DNA of 33,998 bases from Mycobacterium kyorinense (GCF_001672775.1 NZ_LZKJ01000094.1:1-33998); one strand, 5' to 3'. Counted from the stretch's first letter, positions 15,822-24,959 are shown. The notes: generated by a model from the sequence alone, not told the origin. Translations and numbers: made by a program.

Positions 15822-15963
15822 GATCCGCTTGCAAAAGGAAGCAGGACATCGAACTCGGCGCAGCGGACGGTGGCCGGCCGCAGCGAGCGATCACGCCTCA
15901 ATTGACCGGCTGTTTTGTCCGCGGTTCTCGCGACGCAGGCCAACGCCGCCCTATGCTGAGCCG

Positions 15964-16821
15964 GTGACCGCCCCCGACCCGGCCGCCGATCAGCAAACTT
16001 CACCGGAAGTGCGGGACACCGCCGTCCCGCCCGCCCGCACCGCTGCTTTCTTCGATCTCGACAAGACCATCATCGCCAAGTCCAGCACGCTGGCGTTCAG
16101 TAGACCGTTCTTCAATCAGGGCTTGATCAACCGTCGGGCGGTGCTCAAATCCAGCTATGCCCAGTTCCTCTATCTGTTGTCCGGCGCCGACCACGATCAG
16201 ATGGATCGGATGCGTATACACCTGACCAACATGTGCACCGGGTGGGATGTCGAGCAGGTCAAGTCGATAGTCAACGAGACGCTGCATGACATCGTGACGC
16301 CGTTGGTGTTCGCCGAAGCCGCCGACCTGATCGCCGGGCACAAATTGTGCGGGCGCGACGTGGTGGTGGTGTCGGCATCCGGCGACGAGTTGGTGGCGCC
16401 GATCGCCCGCGCGTTGGGAGCCACCCACGCGATGGCCACGCGCATGGTCGTCGAGGACGGCAAGTACACCGGAGAGATCGGGTTCTACTGCTACGGCGAC
16501 GGCAAGGTGCAGGCCATCCGCGAGTTGGCCGCCCGCGAGGGGTACGTGCTCGAGCACTGTTATGCGTACTCCGACTCGATCACCGATATACCGATGCTGG
16601 AAGCGGTCGGGCATCCGAGTGTGGTCAATCCCGACCGTGCGCTGCGCAAGGAGGCGACGGCCCGCGGATGGCCGGTGCTCAGTTTCTCCCGTCCGGTGTC
16701 GCTGCGCGATCGCATCCCGGCACCGTCGGGGGCTGCGGTCGCCACAACGGCCGCGGTGGGGGTCAGCGCGCTGGCCGCCGGAGCGGTCACCTATTCGTTG
16801 CTGCGACGCTTCGCTTGGTAG
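15964..16821 (+). CDS. HAD-superfamily IB phosphatase, SerB-like, membrane-anchored (Rv3661 ortholog)
   Basis: A 285-residue HAD hydrolase. Motif I is FFDLDKTI with nucleophile Asp31 and Asp33. A helical cap follows (FSRPFFNQGLINRRAVLKSSY, residues ~45-65). Motif II is VVVVSASGDE, and the C-terminal HAD motif is YSDSITDIPML. A C-terminal hydrophobic segment (VATTAAVGVSALAAGAVTYSLL) probably anchors it to the membrane. The family (HAD-IB, PSPase-like) removes phosphate from small substrates or lipid-linked ones; the substrate is not known. I chose the GTG at 15964, because it gives the ortholog's length and follows the 408-base intergenic region carrying the 6C RNA. Ms1 RNA follows it on the same strand. 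Confidence 0.87.
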   Translation: MTAPDPAADQQTSPEVRDTAVPPARTAAFFDLDKTIIAKSSTLAFSRPFFNQGLINRRAVLKSSYAQFLYLLSGADHDQMDRMRIHLTNMCTGWDVEQVKSIVNETLHDIVTPLVFAEAADLIAGHKLCGRDVVVVSASGDELVAPIARALGATHAMATRMVVEDGKYTGEIGFYCYGDGKVQAIRELAAREGYVLEHCYAYSDSITDIPMLEAVGHPSVVNPDRALRKEATARGWPVLSFSRPVSLRDRIPAPSGAAVATTAAVGVSALAAGAVTYSLLRRFAW

Positions 16822-16884
16822 TTCGCCAGCAAACTCCTTGCGATTGCTATTTCAAGTTGTTTCCAAGCTTTACTCATTTGACAC

Positions 16885-16913
16885 TTGCTGTGATACGGGT
16901 CACGTAGTACAAA
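16885..16913 (+). promoter_or_regulatory. Ms1 promoter
   Basis: TTGCTG (16885-16890) and TACAAA (16908-16913) are 17 bases apart, the optimal SigA spacing. A better -35 hexamer TTGACA (16879-16884) lies just upstream but would need a 23-base spacer. The start is expected near 16920, which fits the ~300-nt RNA that ends at the hairpin 17175-17213. Confidence 0.6.
16889..16904. promoter_or_regulatory. CRP-binding site in the Ms1 promoter
   Basis: TGTGA-TACGGG-TCACG matches the mycobacterial CRP consensus TGTGA-N6-TCACA in 9 of 10 fixed positions. It lies between the -35 and -10 elements, centred about 23 bases upstream of the predicted start, a position that usually represses. The CRP ortholog is encoded at 31356-32030 of this window. 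Confidence 0.62.
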
Positions 16914-16919
16914 GGAGTC

Positions 16920-17215
16920 ACGGAAGCCCGGTGAGGCCAAGGTCGATCCGGAAGAGAAGGTTCGATCTCCCAATCCGGGCCCCCAGCACGGTTCCCGGCA
17001 CCCACGCGGAGTCATAGCCGCGATAATGGCAGAAGTGTTGCGGGCCTGCGTAATTGCGAGAAGTGGACGGCCTCGACGGCCCTTTGGGTAGGGCCGCAAC
17101 CGGGCGCCTCGCAAGATCGCCGAGGCCACCCACGCAACCCCGAGAATGCACGCTTGGTAACCGAGTACCGTGCTAGCGGGCGGTGAGCCGAACTCTTCGG
17201 ATCGCCGCCCGCTTC
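16920..17215 (+). ncRNA. Ms1 / MTS2823 RNA polymerase-binding RNA
   Basis: The 431-base gap between the HAD phosphatase gene and the Rv3662c ortholog holds no plausible coding frame. It is the position of MTS2823 in M. tuberculosis and Ms1 in M. smegmatis, an abundant ~300-nt stationary-phase RNA that binds core RNA polymerase. Here a promoter at 16885-16913 and a terminator hairpin at 17175-17213 delimit about 296 nt. The interior is rich in possible pairing, for example GGCCTCGACGGCC near 17070 and its surroundings. Identification rests on locus, length, promoter and terminator; no alignment was possible. Confidence 0.85.
17175..17213 (+). terminator. Terminator hairpin of Ms1
   Basis: The outer stem AGCGGGCGG (17175-17183) pairs with CCGCCCGCT (17205-17213). 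An inner stem CCGAA/TTCGG (17188-17200) closes the loop. No U-tract follows, as is common in mycobacteria. It also lies 40 bases past the stop of the convergent Rv3662c ortholog and may act on both strands. Confidence 0.75.
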
Positions 17216-17252
17216 ACATGTCCGACCCTTGCTGACGCCGACCGCTGGCAAC

Positions 17253-17993
17253 CTACTTGGCCAGCGATTCGGCAATCGACAACGCCTCCCGCCCACCGTC
17301 CTGCATGGCCCGGCAGCACAACTTCAGCCAAGCCGCCATGCCCGCGCCGGTGCCTGCGGCGAAGCCGTGCGCGGCGTCGCGATAGTCGGCGGCACGACGC
17401 ATCCACGTCACCTCGGGTACTCCCAGCCCGTGCGGATCCAGTCCGGTGGCGATGGCGATCAGCCGCGACACCGCACGGGCCACCACGCCGTCCGCGCTGC
17501 CGAACGGCGCCAACGCCAGCAGCTCACCGTGCGCGACTGCGGCGACCACCGGTGCCGGCGCCCGGGTGCCGCCACTCACCACTTCTGCCAACAGCTCCAG
17601 GCGCGGCCCGACATCAGCGCCGGCCCGCGGCCGGCCCAACCGACCTTCGTCGACCTGATCGGCGGCCGCCAACATGTGCAGCCGCGCCAACGCCTGCAGC
17701 GGCGCCCGCCGCCACACCGCCACCAGGTTGGTCTCGCCGCCTTCGAGCGCCTGCGCCACCCGCAGCGCACCGCCGAACACCGGGTCGCTGGTCGCCGACT
17801 CGTCGAGCTGGATGGGCCCGCCATCCAAGACCGACGAGGCCCGCGCTGCCCGCAACGCCGCCTCGGCGGCGGTCACCGGCCAGCCCCGCCGGTTGGCCTT
17901 ATGCCGATGGGCCTGGCCGAGTGCGTCGCGTGCCTGTTCGGCGGCGACGGCGACGCCGGGCAGCTCCATCAGCGGTGCCAGCGGGTCGGTCAT
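17253..17993 (-). CDS. Conserved hypothetical protein (Rv3662c ortholog)
   Basis: A 246-residue soluble, Ala-rich helical protein without signal peptide. The segment EAALRAARASSVLDGG (residues ~44-59) resembles the N-terminal inhibitory-type helix of Fic proteins (ASS-x-x-(D/E)-G), but no HPFxxGNGR Fic active site is present. Other conserved-looking parts are GALRVAQALEGGETNLVAVW, ARLHMLAAADQVDEGRLGRP and VTWMRRAADYRDAAHGFAAG. It sits immediately downstream of dppD on the same strand, 11 bases from the dppD stop to its ATG, so it is probably the last gene of the dpp operon. Function unknown; the Fic-like remark is a weak inference. Confidence 0.82.
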   Translation of the reverse strand: MTDPLAPLMELPGVAVAAEQARDALGQAHRHKANRRGWPVTAAEAALRAARASSVLDGGPIQLDESATSDPVFGGALRVAQALEGGETNLVAVWRRAPLQALARLHMLAAADQVDEGRLGRPRAGADVGPRLELLAEVVSGGTRAPAPVVAAVAHGELLALAPFGSADGVVARAVSRLIAIATGLDPHGLGVPEVTWMRRAADYRDAAHGFAAGTGAGMAAWLKLCCRAMQDGGREALSIAESLAK

Positions 17994-18004
17994 GACCAGT
18001 CACC

Positions 18005-19579
18005 CTAGGCGCCGGGGATCGCCGCCAGCAGCTCGCGGGTGTAGTCATGCCGCGGACGGGTGAACAACTCGGTGCTGGGGGCGTGCTCGACCACCCGCCC
18101 GGCGCGCATCACCACGACCTCGTCGGCGATCTGTCGGATCACCGCCAAATCGTGGCTGATGAACACATAGCTCAGATCGAGCTCGGACTGCAGCTCGGTG
18201 AGCAGATCCAAGATCTGCGCCTGCACGACGACGTCGAGGGCCGACACCGCCTCGTCGCAGACCAGCACCTCCGGGCGCAGCGCCAAGGCGCGGGCGATCG
18301 CCACCCGCTGACGCTGGCCGCCGGACAGCTCGCGTGGTCGCCGGCTCAGCAGTGCAGACGGCAACGCCACCTGATCGGCCAGCTCGCGCACCGCCGCGCG
18401 GCGGCGCCGGCCATCGCCGATCCGGTGAATCCGCAGCGGCTCCTCGATCGCGCGGAACACCGAGTACATCGGGTCCAGGCTGCTGTAGGGATTCTGGAAC
18501 ACCGGCTGGACCCGCCGACGAAACGCCAACATCGCCCGGCGGCCCAGCGCGGCGATGTCTTGACCGTCGAAACTGACCACGCCCGACGTGGGTTGCAACA
18601 GCCCGAGCATCATCCGGGCCAATGTGGATTTTCCCGATCCCGATTCGCCGGCAATTGCCAACGTGGTCCCTCGTCGCAGCCGAAACGACACGTCGTCGAC
18701 GGCGCGGAAATCCGTCCTGCGCCACGGTGCGCCGTGCGACTGCCGGAAGACTTTGGTCAGCCCGTTGACCACGATCACGTCGTCGCTGACGACGGGGGTG
18801 CGCTCGACGGGCCGGTGCATCGACGGGGCCGCGGCCACCAGTCGCCGGGTGTAGTCATGCCGCGGAGCTTGCAAGACGGTCTGTGCTGCGCCGGCTTCCA
18901 CGACAAGGCCGCGGTGCATGACGATCAGGTGCTCGGCGCGCTCGGCCGCCAGCGCCAAGTCGTGGGTGATCAGCAGTACCGCGGTGCCCAGTTCAGCGGT
19001 GAGACGTTGCAGGTGGTCGAGCACCCGGCGCTGCACGGTGACGTCCAGGGCCGAGGTCGGCTCGTCGGCAATCAGCAGTTGTGGCCGGCTGGCGAGCCCG
19101 ATCGCGATCAGCGCGCGCTGGCACATCCCGCCGGACAGTTGATGCGGATAACTCCTGGCCCGCGTCACCGGATCCGGCATCCCCACCGCCCCGAGCACCT
19201 GTACGGCATCGGCGTCATCGACGTTGTTGGCTCGCAGCGCCTCCCGGATCTGAAAGCCCACTTTCCAGACCGGGTTCAGGTTGGTCATCGGATCCTGCGG
19301 CACGTAACCGATGCCACTGCCGCGGATCGAACGGATGCGGCGCCGGTCGGCCGCGGTGATGTCGAGACCGTCGAACACGATGCGGCCTGCGGTGATCCGC
19401 CCACCTCCGGGCAGTAGCCCCAGAATGGCCGCGGCGGTGGTGGATTTCCCCGACCCTGACTCGCCGACGACCGCGACGGTCTGGCCGCGGTGCACCGTCA
19501 GATCCACGCCCCGGACTGTCGGCGCATCGTCGTCGAAGCGGACTTCCAGACCCTGCACGCTCAGCAGCGGTTCAGTCAT
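18005..19579 (-). CDS. dppD: DppD, double-ATPase subunit of the dipeptide ABC importer
   Basis: A 524-residue protein with two fused ABC ATPase domains. Domain 1 has Walker A GESGSGKSTTAAAILG (near residue 36), signature LSGGMCQR and LLIADEPTSALDVT. Domain 2 has GESGSGKSTLARMMLG, signature LSGGQRQRVAIARALA and LVCDEAVSALDVVV. It replaces separate DppD and DppF subunits and powers the DppBC permease. The first signature has Cys where Arg is usual. I chose the ATG at 19579, which overlaps the dppC TGA (ATGA); an ATG at 19588 would add three residues. It is part of dppABCD, Rv3666c-Rv3663c in M. tuberculosis, where the system has been linked to peptide and haem uptake. Confidence 0.92.
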   Translation of the reverse strand: MTEPLLSVQGLEVRFDDDAPTVRGVDLTVHRGQTVAVVGESGSGKSTTAAAILGLLPGGGRITAGRIVFDGLDITAADRRRIRSIRGSGIGYVPQDPMTNLNPVWKVGFQIREALRANNVDDADAVQVLGAVGMPDPVTRARSYPHQLSGGMCQRALIAIGLASRPQLLIADEPTSALDVTVQRRVLDHLQRLTAELGTAVLLITHDLALAAERAEHLIVMHRGLVVEAGAAQTVLQAPRHDYTRRLVAAAPSMHRPVERTPVVSDDVIVVNGLTKVFRQSHGAPWRRTDFRAVDDVSFRLRRGTTLAIAGESGSGKSTLARMMLGLLQPTSGVVSFDGQDIAALGRRAMLAFRRRVQPVFQNPYSSLDPMYSVFRAIEEPLRIHRIGDGRRRRAAVRELADQVALPSALLSRRPRELSGGQRQRVAIARALALRPEVLVCDEAVSALDVVVQAQILDLLTELQSELDLSYVFISHDLAVIRQIADEVVVMRAGRVVEHAPSTELFTRPRHDYTRELLAAIPGA

Positions 19580-20454
19580 GCGCGCCATGAGCGTGACCCC
19601 GGGTCGAGGGCATCCCGCAGGACATCGCCCATCATCATGAACGCCAGCACCGTGATCGCCAGCGCGCCCGCGGGATAGAACAGGATCGGCGAGCCGGCCC
19701 GCAGCCGGGTCTGGTCGATGTTGATATCACCGCCCCAGGACACCACCGAGGGCGGCAGCCCGACACCGAGGTAGGACAGCGTGGCCTCGGTGACGATGAA
19801 CATTCCCAACGCGATGGTGGCGACCGCGATAACCGGGCCGATCGCGCTGGGCAGCGCGTGGCGCACCAAGATGGCAAACCTACCCAGCCCCAACGCTTCT
19901 GCGGCCACTATGTAGTCGCTGGTCCGCACGGCGATCACCGCACTGCGGGCGATCCGGGCGATCTGCGGCCAGCCGAATAAAGCCAGGATCGCGATCACGG
20001 TCCACACCGTGCGGTGATGCATCACCTGCATCAGCACGATGGCGGCCAGCAGCAACGGGATTCCGAAGAAAACGTCGGCCACCCGAGAGACCACCGCGTC
20101 GAGCCAACGGCCGTAAAAACCGGCCAACGCCCCCAGCGCCCCACCGATGACGAACACCGCCGCGGTGGCGCCCAGCCCGACGGTGATCGACGCGCGCGCG
20201 CCATAGACGGTGCGGGCGTAGATGTCGTGGCCCTGCAGATCAGTGCCGAACCAATGCGCCGCAGACGGCGCCAGCATGCTCTGGTTGGGATCGGCATAGC
20301 CGGGATCGGCGGCGGTGAACAATGCCGGAAACGCCGCCATGACACCGACGAGCAAGATCAGCGCCGCGGCGAAGAGAAACTTGGGCCGACCGTGTAGTTC
20401 TCGCCAGGTGTCGCGCCAAAAGCCGCTTGCCCCAAGGTCTTCACGGTCAGCCAT
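19576..20454 (-). CDS. dppC: DppC, permease subunit of the dipeptide ABC importer
   Basis: A 292-residue inner-membrane permease. The N-terminal cytoplasmic part is followed by TM1 (FLFAAALILLVGVMAAFPALF) and the OppC-type periplasmic region with HWFGTDLQGHDIYARTVYGAR, the FGTD-x-x-GRD-like signature. The BPD transport domain contains the EAA loop AEALGLGRFAILVRHALPSA. The final helix is ALAITVLAFMMMGDVLRDALDPGSRSW. It forms the pore with DppB. It overlaps dppB by 8 bases and dppD by 4 bases. Confidence 0.92.
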   Translation of the reverse strand: MADREDLGASGFWRDTWRELHGRPKFLFAAALILLVGVMAAFPALFTAADPGYADPNQSMLAPSAAHWFGTDLQGHDIYARTVYGARASITVGLGATAAVFVIGGALGALAGFYGRWLDAVVSRVADVFFGIPLLLAAIVLMQVMHHRTVWTVIAILALFGWPQIARIARSAVIAVRTSDYIVAAEALGLGRFAILVRHALPSAIGPVIAVATIALGMFIVTEATLSYLGVGLPPSVVSWGGDINIDQTRLRAGSPILFYPAGALAITVLAFMMMGDVLRDALDPGSRSWRA

Positions 20455-21373
20455 AGCGGATCCGGGGGTCTAGCGCGGCGTAGAGCAAATCCACCAACAG
20501 ATTGGTGATCAGATAGATGACCACCAGCACCGTCACGATCGACACCACCGTCGGCGCCTCCTGGCGGGTGACCGCCTGATAGAGCACACCGCCGACACCG
20601 TGGATGTTGAAGATGCCCTCGGTGACGATCGCTCCGCCCATCAGCGCACCGAGATCTGCGCCGAGAAAGGTCACCACCGGGATCAGAGAATTGCGCAGGA
20701 TATGCACTGTCACCACCCGCGGCCGCGACAACCCCTTGGCGGTGGCGGTGCGCACGTAATCGGCGTGCGCGTTGGCGGCCACCGCCGAGCGGGTCAACCG
20801 CACCACATAGGCGAACGACACCGAACCCAGCACGATGCCCGGCAGCAGCAGTCGCCCCAGCGTCGCCTGATCACCGACGGTCACCGGCGCGATGCCCAAC
20901 CGAACGCCGAACACGAACTGCGCCAGAAAGCCCAGCACGAAAATCGGGACCGCGATAATGACCAGGCTGGCGATCAGCACGCCGGCGTCGAAGATCCCGC
21001 CCCGGCGCAGCCCGGCGACCACCCCGAACCCGATACCCAGCAACGCCTCGACCGCCAGCGCGATCAGCGCAAGCCGAATGGTCACCGGAAAAGCTTGTGC
21101 CAGAACAGTACTGACTGGCAGCCCGGAGTAAGCGTGGCCCAAATCACCTCGCAGGATGCCGCCCAGGTAGTGCAGGTACTGCAGCACGAACGGGTCGTCG
21201 AGATGGTATTGGGCACGCAGTTGCGCGGCCACCGCGGGGCTCAACGGCCGGTCGCCACCCAACGCGGCCAGCGGGTCGCCGGGCAGCAGGAAAACCATCC
21301 CGTAGATCATCAGTGTCGCGCCGAGGAAAACCGGGATCATGACGGCAACGCGTCGGGCGATGTACCAACCCAT
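20447..21373 (-). CDS. dppB: DppB, permease subunit of the dipeptide ABC importer
   Basis: A 308-residue permease. It begins WYIARRVAVMIPVFLGATLMIYGMVFLLPGDP (residues 3-34), the OppB-type start with the PGDP motif. LSPAVAAQLRAQYHLDDPFVLQYLHYLGGILRGDLGHAYS then gives the periplasmic loop signature. The EAA loop is TATAKGLSRPRVVTVHILRNSL. The ATG at 21373 lies one base beyond the dppA stop. A longer frame upstream is only dppA read in another frame. It works with DppC, DppD and the lipoprotein DppA. Confidence 0.92.
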   Translation of the reverse strand: MGWYIARRVAVMIPVFLGATLMIYGMVFLLPGDPLAALGGDRPLSPAVAAQLRAQYHLDDPFVLQYLHYLGGILRGDLGHAYSGLPVSTVLAQAFPVTIRLALIALAVEALLGIGFGVVAGLRRGGIFDAGVLIASLVIIAVPIFVLGFLAQFVFGVRLGIAPVTVGDQATLGRLLLPGIVLGSVSFAYVVRLTRSAVAANAHADYVRTATAKGLSRPRVVTVHILRNSLIPVVTFLGADLGALMGGAIVTEGIFNIHGVGGVLYQAVTRQEAPTVVSIVTVLVVIYLITNLLVDLLYAALDPRIRYG

Positions 21374-21374
21374 G

Positions 21375-22973
21375 TCAGGCCTTGACGATGCGTTCGTAGT
21401 CGGGCAGGCCGTTCCAGGTGAGCGCGACATTACTGACCGCTGGTGACCTGCCCGCGACGGCGATCGTGTACCACAACGGGATGGTGGGCATGTCGCGCAA
21501 CAGGATTCGCTGCGCCGCATTGGTCAGCGCATGGGATTGCGGCAGCGTCGGCGCGGCTTCGGCGTCGGCCAGCGCAGTGTCGAACGCGGGGTTGGAATAG
21601 CCGACGTCGTTGGATCCGGCTGCAGTGACGAACAGCGGCTCGAGGAACTGCAGCATCGACGGATAGTCCCCTTGCCAGCCGGCGCGGAAGGCGGTGGTGA
21701 TGGTGCGACGGGTGATCTGGGTGCGAAACCCCGCGAAGGTCGGCTGTGGCGCCCCGGCGGCATCGATGCCCAGCACGTTCTTGATGCTGTTGGCGACCGC
21801 GTCCACCCACTCCTGGTGACCGCCGTCGGCGTTGTAGGCGATCGCGTACTGACCGGCCCATGTCGAGATGGCGTCGGCCTGTGCCCACAGCCGTCGCGCG
21901 CGGTCCGGATCGAAGTCCAATGCCTCGCTGCCGTCGATGTTCGGGTCGAATCCAGGCAGTGAACTGGCCGTGAATTCACGGGCGGGCGAACATGTTCCGG
22001 CGAAGAACTGCTGGCAGATCTGCGGTCGGTTGATCGCCGCAGACAGCGCGAGCCGGCGCAGCCGGCCCTCCTCTCCGCCGAAATGGGCCAGTCGCAGCGG
22101 TGTGTCGAGAGCCCGGTTGCTTGCCGCCGGCGCGCTGACCGCGCGGTCGCCGAGGTCTTTGCGGTAGACCGGCAGCACGCTGGGCGGAATAGTGTCCAGC
22201 ACATCGAGATTGGCCGACAACAGATCGGCATAGGCGGTGTCCAGATTCGCGTAGAAAACGAAGCGCAGCCCCTTGTTCTGCGGCATGCGGTTGCCGTGGT
22301 AGCCGGGGTTGGGCACCAGGTCGAGTTTGACGTTGTGCTGCCAGGCGTATCCGTCGACGAGCCGGTAGGGACCGTTGCCGACGGGATGCTGCCCGAAAGC
22401 CGCCATGTCGTCGAAGGCCGCGTCAGGTAGCGGGTAGAACGGTGAAAACCCAAGCCGCAGTGTGAAATCGATAGTCGGCGCCTTGAGCCGGACGGTGAAT
22501 TCGTGGTCGTTGACCACGTGCAGGCCGGACATCGTGGTCGCGGTCGGCGTGGCGGCGGCGACCTCGTCGAAACCGGCGATCGGGCTGAAGAAGCTCTGCT
22601 GCAGCTGGGCATTGGTGGTCAGCGCACCGAAATTCCAGGCATCGACGAACGAGTGCGCCGTCACCGGCGACCCGTCGGTGAAGGTCCAGCCCGGTTTGAG
22701 CGTGATGCGGTAGTTGACGTTGTCGGTGGTGTCGACCGACCGAGCCACCTCCAATGACGGTGTGCCCTCGGCGTCGTAGGACATCAGCCCGGCAAACAGC
22801 CGGTCGATGATACGGCCGCCGTTGCTGTCGTTGGTGTTGGTCGGGATCAGCGGGTTTTGCGGCTCGCCGGCGTTGACCATCACCACGTCGGTATTCACGG
22901 CCGGGCCGCCACACCCGGTGAGCACCGCTAGCGCCACGACGGCAACAACTGCCGCCGCCGTCGCACGCATCAT
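21375..22973 (-). CDS. dppA: DppA, lipoprotein substrate-binding subunit
   Basis: A 532-residue solute-binding protein of family 5. The signal peptide ends in the lipobox LTGC (residues ~15-18) after VVAVVALAV. The mature part shows NPLIPTNTNDSNGGRIIDRLFAGLMSYD, then YRITLKPGWTFTDGSPVTAHSFVDAWNF and PVGNGPYRL, the usual motifs. The C-terminal half includes NAAQRILLRDMPTIPLWYT. It captures peptides outside the membrane and hands them to DppBC. The ATG at 22973 is the likely start (a second ATG follows at 22970). It is divergent from acs with only 27 bases between starts, so each promoter must extend into the other gene. Confidence 0.93.
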   Translation of the reverse strand: MMRATAAAVVAVVALAVLTGCGGPAVNTDVVMVNAGEPQNPLIPTNTNDSNGGRIIDRLFAGLMSYDAEGTPSLEVARSVDTTDNVNYRITLKPGWTFTDGSPVTAHSFVDAWNFGALTTNAQLQQSFFSPIAGFDEVAAATPTATTMSGLHVVNDHEFTVRLKAPTIDFTLRLGFSPFYPLPDAAFDDMAAFGQHPVGNGPYRLVDGYAWQHNVKLDLVPNPGYHGNRMPQNKGLRFVFYANLDTAYADLLSANLDVLDTIPPSVLPVYRKDLGDRAVSAPAASNRALDTPLRLAHFGGEEGRLRRLALSAAINRPQICQQFFAGTCSPAREFTASSLPGFDPNIDGSEALDFDPDRARRLWAQADAISTWAGQYAIAYNADGGHQEWVDAVANSIKNVLGIDAAGAPQPTFAGFRTQITRRTITTAFRAGWQGDYPSMLQFLEPLFVTAAGSNDVGYSNPAFDTALADAEAAPTLPQSHALTNAAQRILLRDMPTIPLWYTIAVAGRSPAVSNVALTWNGLPDYERIVKA

Positions 22974-23000
22974 GGCTGCGACCCTAGCTAGGCTCAGGAG

Positions 23001-24959
23001 GTGACCGAAACACATGCCGAGGCGCCGTCGTCATACCCGCCGCCGGACGAGTTCGCCGCACACGCGAACGTCGGTGACGGCGACTACCGCGAGGCCGAAC
23101 AGGACCGGCTGGCGTTCTGGGCCAAGCAGGCCAACCGGCTGTCCTGGGCGACGCCGTTCGAGCAGGTGCTGGACTGGTCGGAAGCGCCGTTCGCCAAATG
23201 GTTCGTCGGCGGCCGGCTCAACGTTGCCTACAACTGTCTGGACCGCCACGTCGAGGCGGGCCACGGCGACCGGACCGCCATCTACTGGGAAGGCGAACCG
23301 GTCGACGAGAGCCGCGAACTCACCTATGCAGAGTTGCACGCGCAGGTCTGCAAGGCCGCCAACGCGCTGAGCAAGCTGGGGCTGGTCGCCGGCGACCGCG
23401 TCGCGATCTATCTGCCGATGATTCCGGAGGCGATCATCGCGATGCTGGCTTGCGCGCGGCTGGGCATCATGCACAGCGTCGTGTTCGCCGGTTTCACCGC
23501 CAAGGCGCTGGGCGCCCGGATCGCCGATGCCGAGGCCAAGCTGCTGATCACCGCCGACGGCCAGTTCCGGCGCGGCAAGCCGGCACCGCTGAAGGAGGCG
23601 GCCGACGAAGCGGTCGGCGCCGACAGCCCCGTCGAGCATGTTTTGGTGGTCCGGCGCACCGGCATCGACGTGCCCTGGACCGAGGGTCGAGATCTGTGGT
23701 GGCACGACGTCGTCGACTCGGCGCCGGCCGAACACACTCCGGAAGCTTTCGACGCCGAACATCCGCTGTTTTTGCTCTACACCTCGGGCACCACCGGCAA
23801 GCCCAAGGGCATCATGCACACCAGCGGAGGGTTTCTCACCCAGACCTCGTACACCCACCACAGCATCTTCGACATCAAGCCCGACACCGACGTGTTCTGG
23901 TGCACCGCCGACATCGGCTGGGTCACCGGGCACACCTACAGCGTCTATGGCCCGCTGTCCAACGGCGTCAGCCAGGTGATTTACGAAGGCACCCCCGACA
24001 CACCCACTCAGCACCGCCATTTCGAGGTCATCGAAAAGCGCGGCGTCACTATCTATTACGCCGCCCCCACGTTGATCCGCACCTTCATGAAGTGGGGCCG
24101 CGAGATTCCCGACGCGCACGACCTGTCCAGCCTGCGGCTGTTGGGATCGGTCGGCGAACCGATCAACCCCGAAGCCTGGCGGTGGTACCGCTCCGTCGTC
24201 GGCGCTGACCGCACCCCGGTGGTGGACACCTGGTGGCAGACCGAAACCGGCGCGTCGATGATCTCGCCGCTGCCCGGTGTGGCCGCGACCAAGCCGGGCT
24301 CGGCGATGACACCGCTGCCGGGCATCTCGGCCAAGATCGTCGATGACGACGGCAACACGCTCACGCCGCCGGACAGCGACGAAGGCGAGCACGTCACCGG
24401 CTATCTGGTGATGGACCAGCCGTGGCCGGGCATGCTGCGTGGTATCTGGGGCGACCCTGACCGCTACCGCGAAACCTATTGGTCCAAGTTCGCCGAGCAG
24501 GGCTGGTACTTCGCCGGAGACAGCGCTCGCTACGACGCGGACGGCGCCATCTGGGTGGTGGGCCGCATCGACGACGTGATGAATGTGTCCGGCCACCGGA
24601 TCTCCACCGCCGAGGTGGAGTCGGCGTTGGTCGGTCACTCCGGGGTGGCCGAGGCCGCAGTGGTCGGGGCCACCGACGAGACCACCGGACAAGCGATTTG
24701 CGCCTTCGTCGTGCTCCAGGCCGATCAACCCGAAACCGTCGACGAAGAGATCATCGAAGAGCTGCGCGGCGAGGTGGCCCGGACGATCTCACCGATTGCC
24801 CGGCCGCGCGAACTTCATGTGGTGCCCGAGTTGCCGAAAACCCGCAGCGGCAAGATCATGCGCCGGTTGCTGCGCGACATCGCCGAGAACCGCGAACTCG
24901 GCGACACGTCGACACTGCTCGACCCCGACGTGTTCGACGCGATCCGCGCGGCTAAGTAG
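23001..24959 (+). CDS. acs: Acetyl-CoA synthetase (AMP-forming)
   Basis: A 652-residue enzyme that activates acetate to acetyl-AMP and then acetyl-CoA. The ACS N-terminal region (LDWSEAPFAKWFVGGRLNVAYNCLDRH) comes first. The P-loop is LYTSGTTGKPKG. WWQTETGASMISP is the acetate/adenylate site, and the hinge region is YFAGDSARYDADGAIWVVGRIDDVMNVSGHR. Near the end PKTRSGKIMRR places the regulatory lysine at about residue 618, the target of reversible acetylation; in M. tuberculosis this uses a cAMP-dependent acetyltransferase not in this window. The start is GTG at 23001 preceded by CAGGAG. Its stop overlaps the end of the convergent protease gene. Length equals the M. tuberculosis ortholog. Confidence 0.96.
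   Translation: MTETHAEAPSSYPPPDEFAAHANVGDGDYREAEQDRLAFWAKQANRLSWATPFEQVLDWSEAPFAKWFVGGRLNVAYNCLDRHVEAGHGDRTAIYWEGEPVDESRELTYAELHAQVCKAANALSKLGLVAGDRVAIYLPMIPEAIIAMLACARLGIMHSVVFAGFTAKALGARIADAEAKLLITADGQFRRGKPAPLKEAADEAVGADSPVEHVLVVRRTGIDVPWTEGRDLWWHDVVDSAPAEHTPEAFDAEHPLFLLYTSGTTGKPKGIMHTSGGFLTQTSYTHHSIFDIKPDTDVFWCTADIGWVTGHTYSVYGPLSNGVSQVIYEGTPDTPTQHRHFEVIEKRGVTIYYAAPTLIRTFMKWGREIPDAHDLSSLRLLGSVGEPINPEAWRWYRSVVGADRTPVVDTWWQTETGASMISPLPGVAATKPGSAMTPLPGISAKIVDDDGNTLTPPDSDEGEHVTGYLVMDQPWPGMLRGIWGDPDRYRETYWSKFAEQGWYFAGDSARYDADGAIWVVGRIDDVMNVSGHRISTAEVESALVGHSGVAEAAVVGATDETTGQAICAFVVLQADQPETVDEEIIEELRGEVARTISPIARPRELHVVPELPKTRSGKIMRRLLRDIAENRELGDTSTLLDPDVFDAIRAAK

Noticed and set aside
14473..15894. 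Longer ssd frame starting at 15894
   Set aside because: The extra residues coincide with the 6C RNA and its promoter and have no family resemblance; the GTG at 15555 fits the ortholog length.
17253..17993. Fic-type AMP transferase
   Set aside because: Only an ASS-x-x-DG-like helix is present; the HPFxxGNGR catalytic motif is absent.
23031..24728. 565-codon minus-strand frame opposite acs
   Set aside because: The acs frame on the other strand is full length with every motif; this frame has no recognisable domain.
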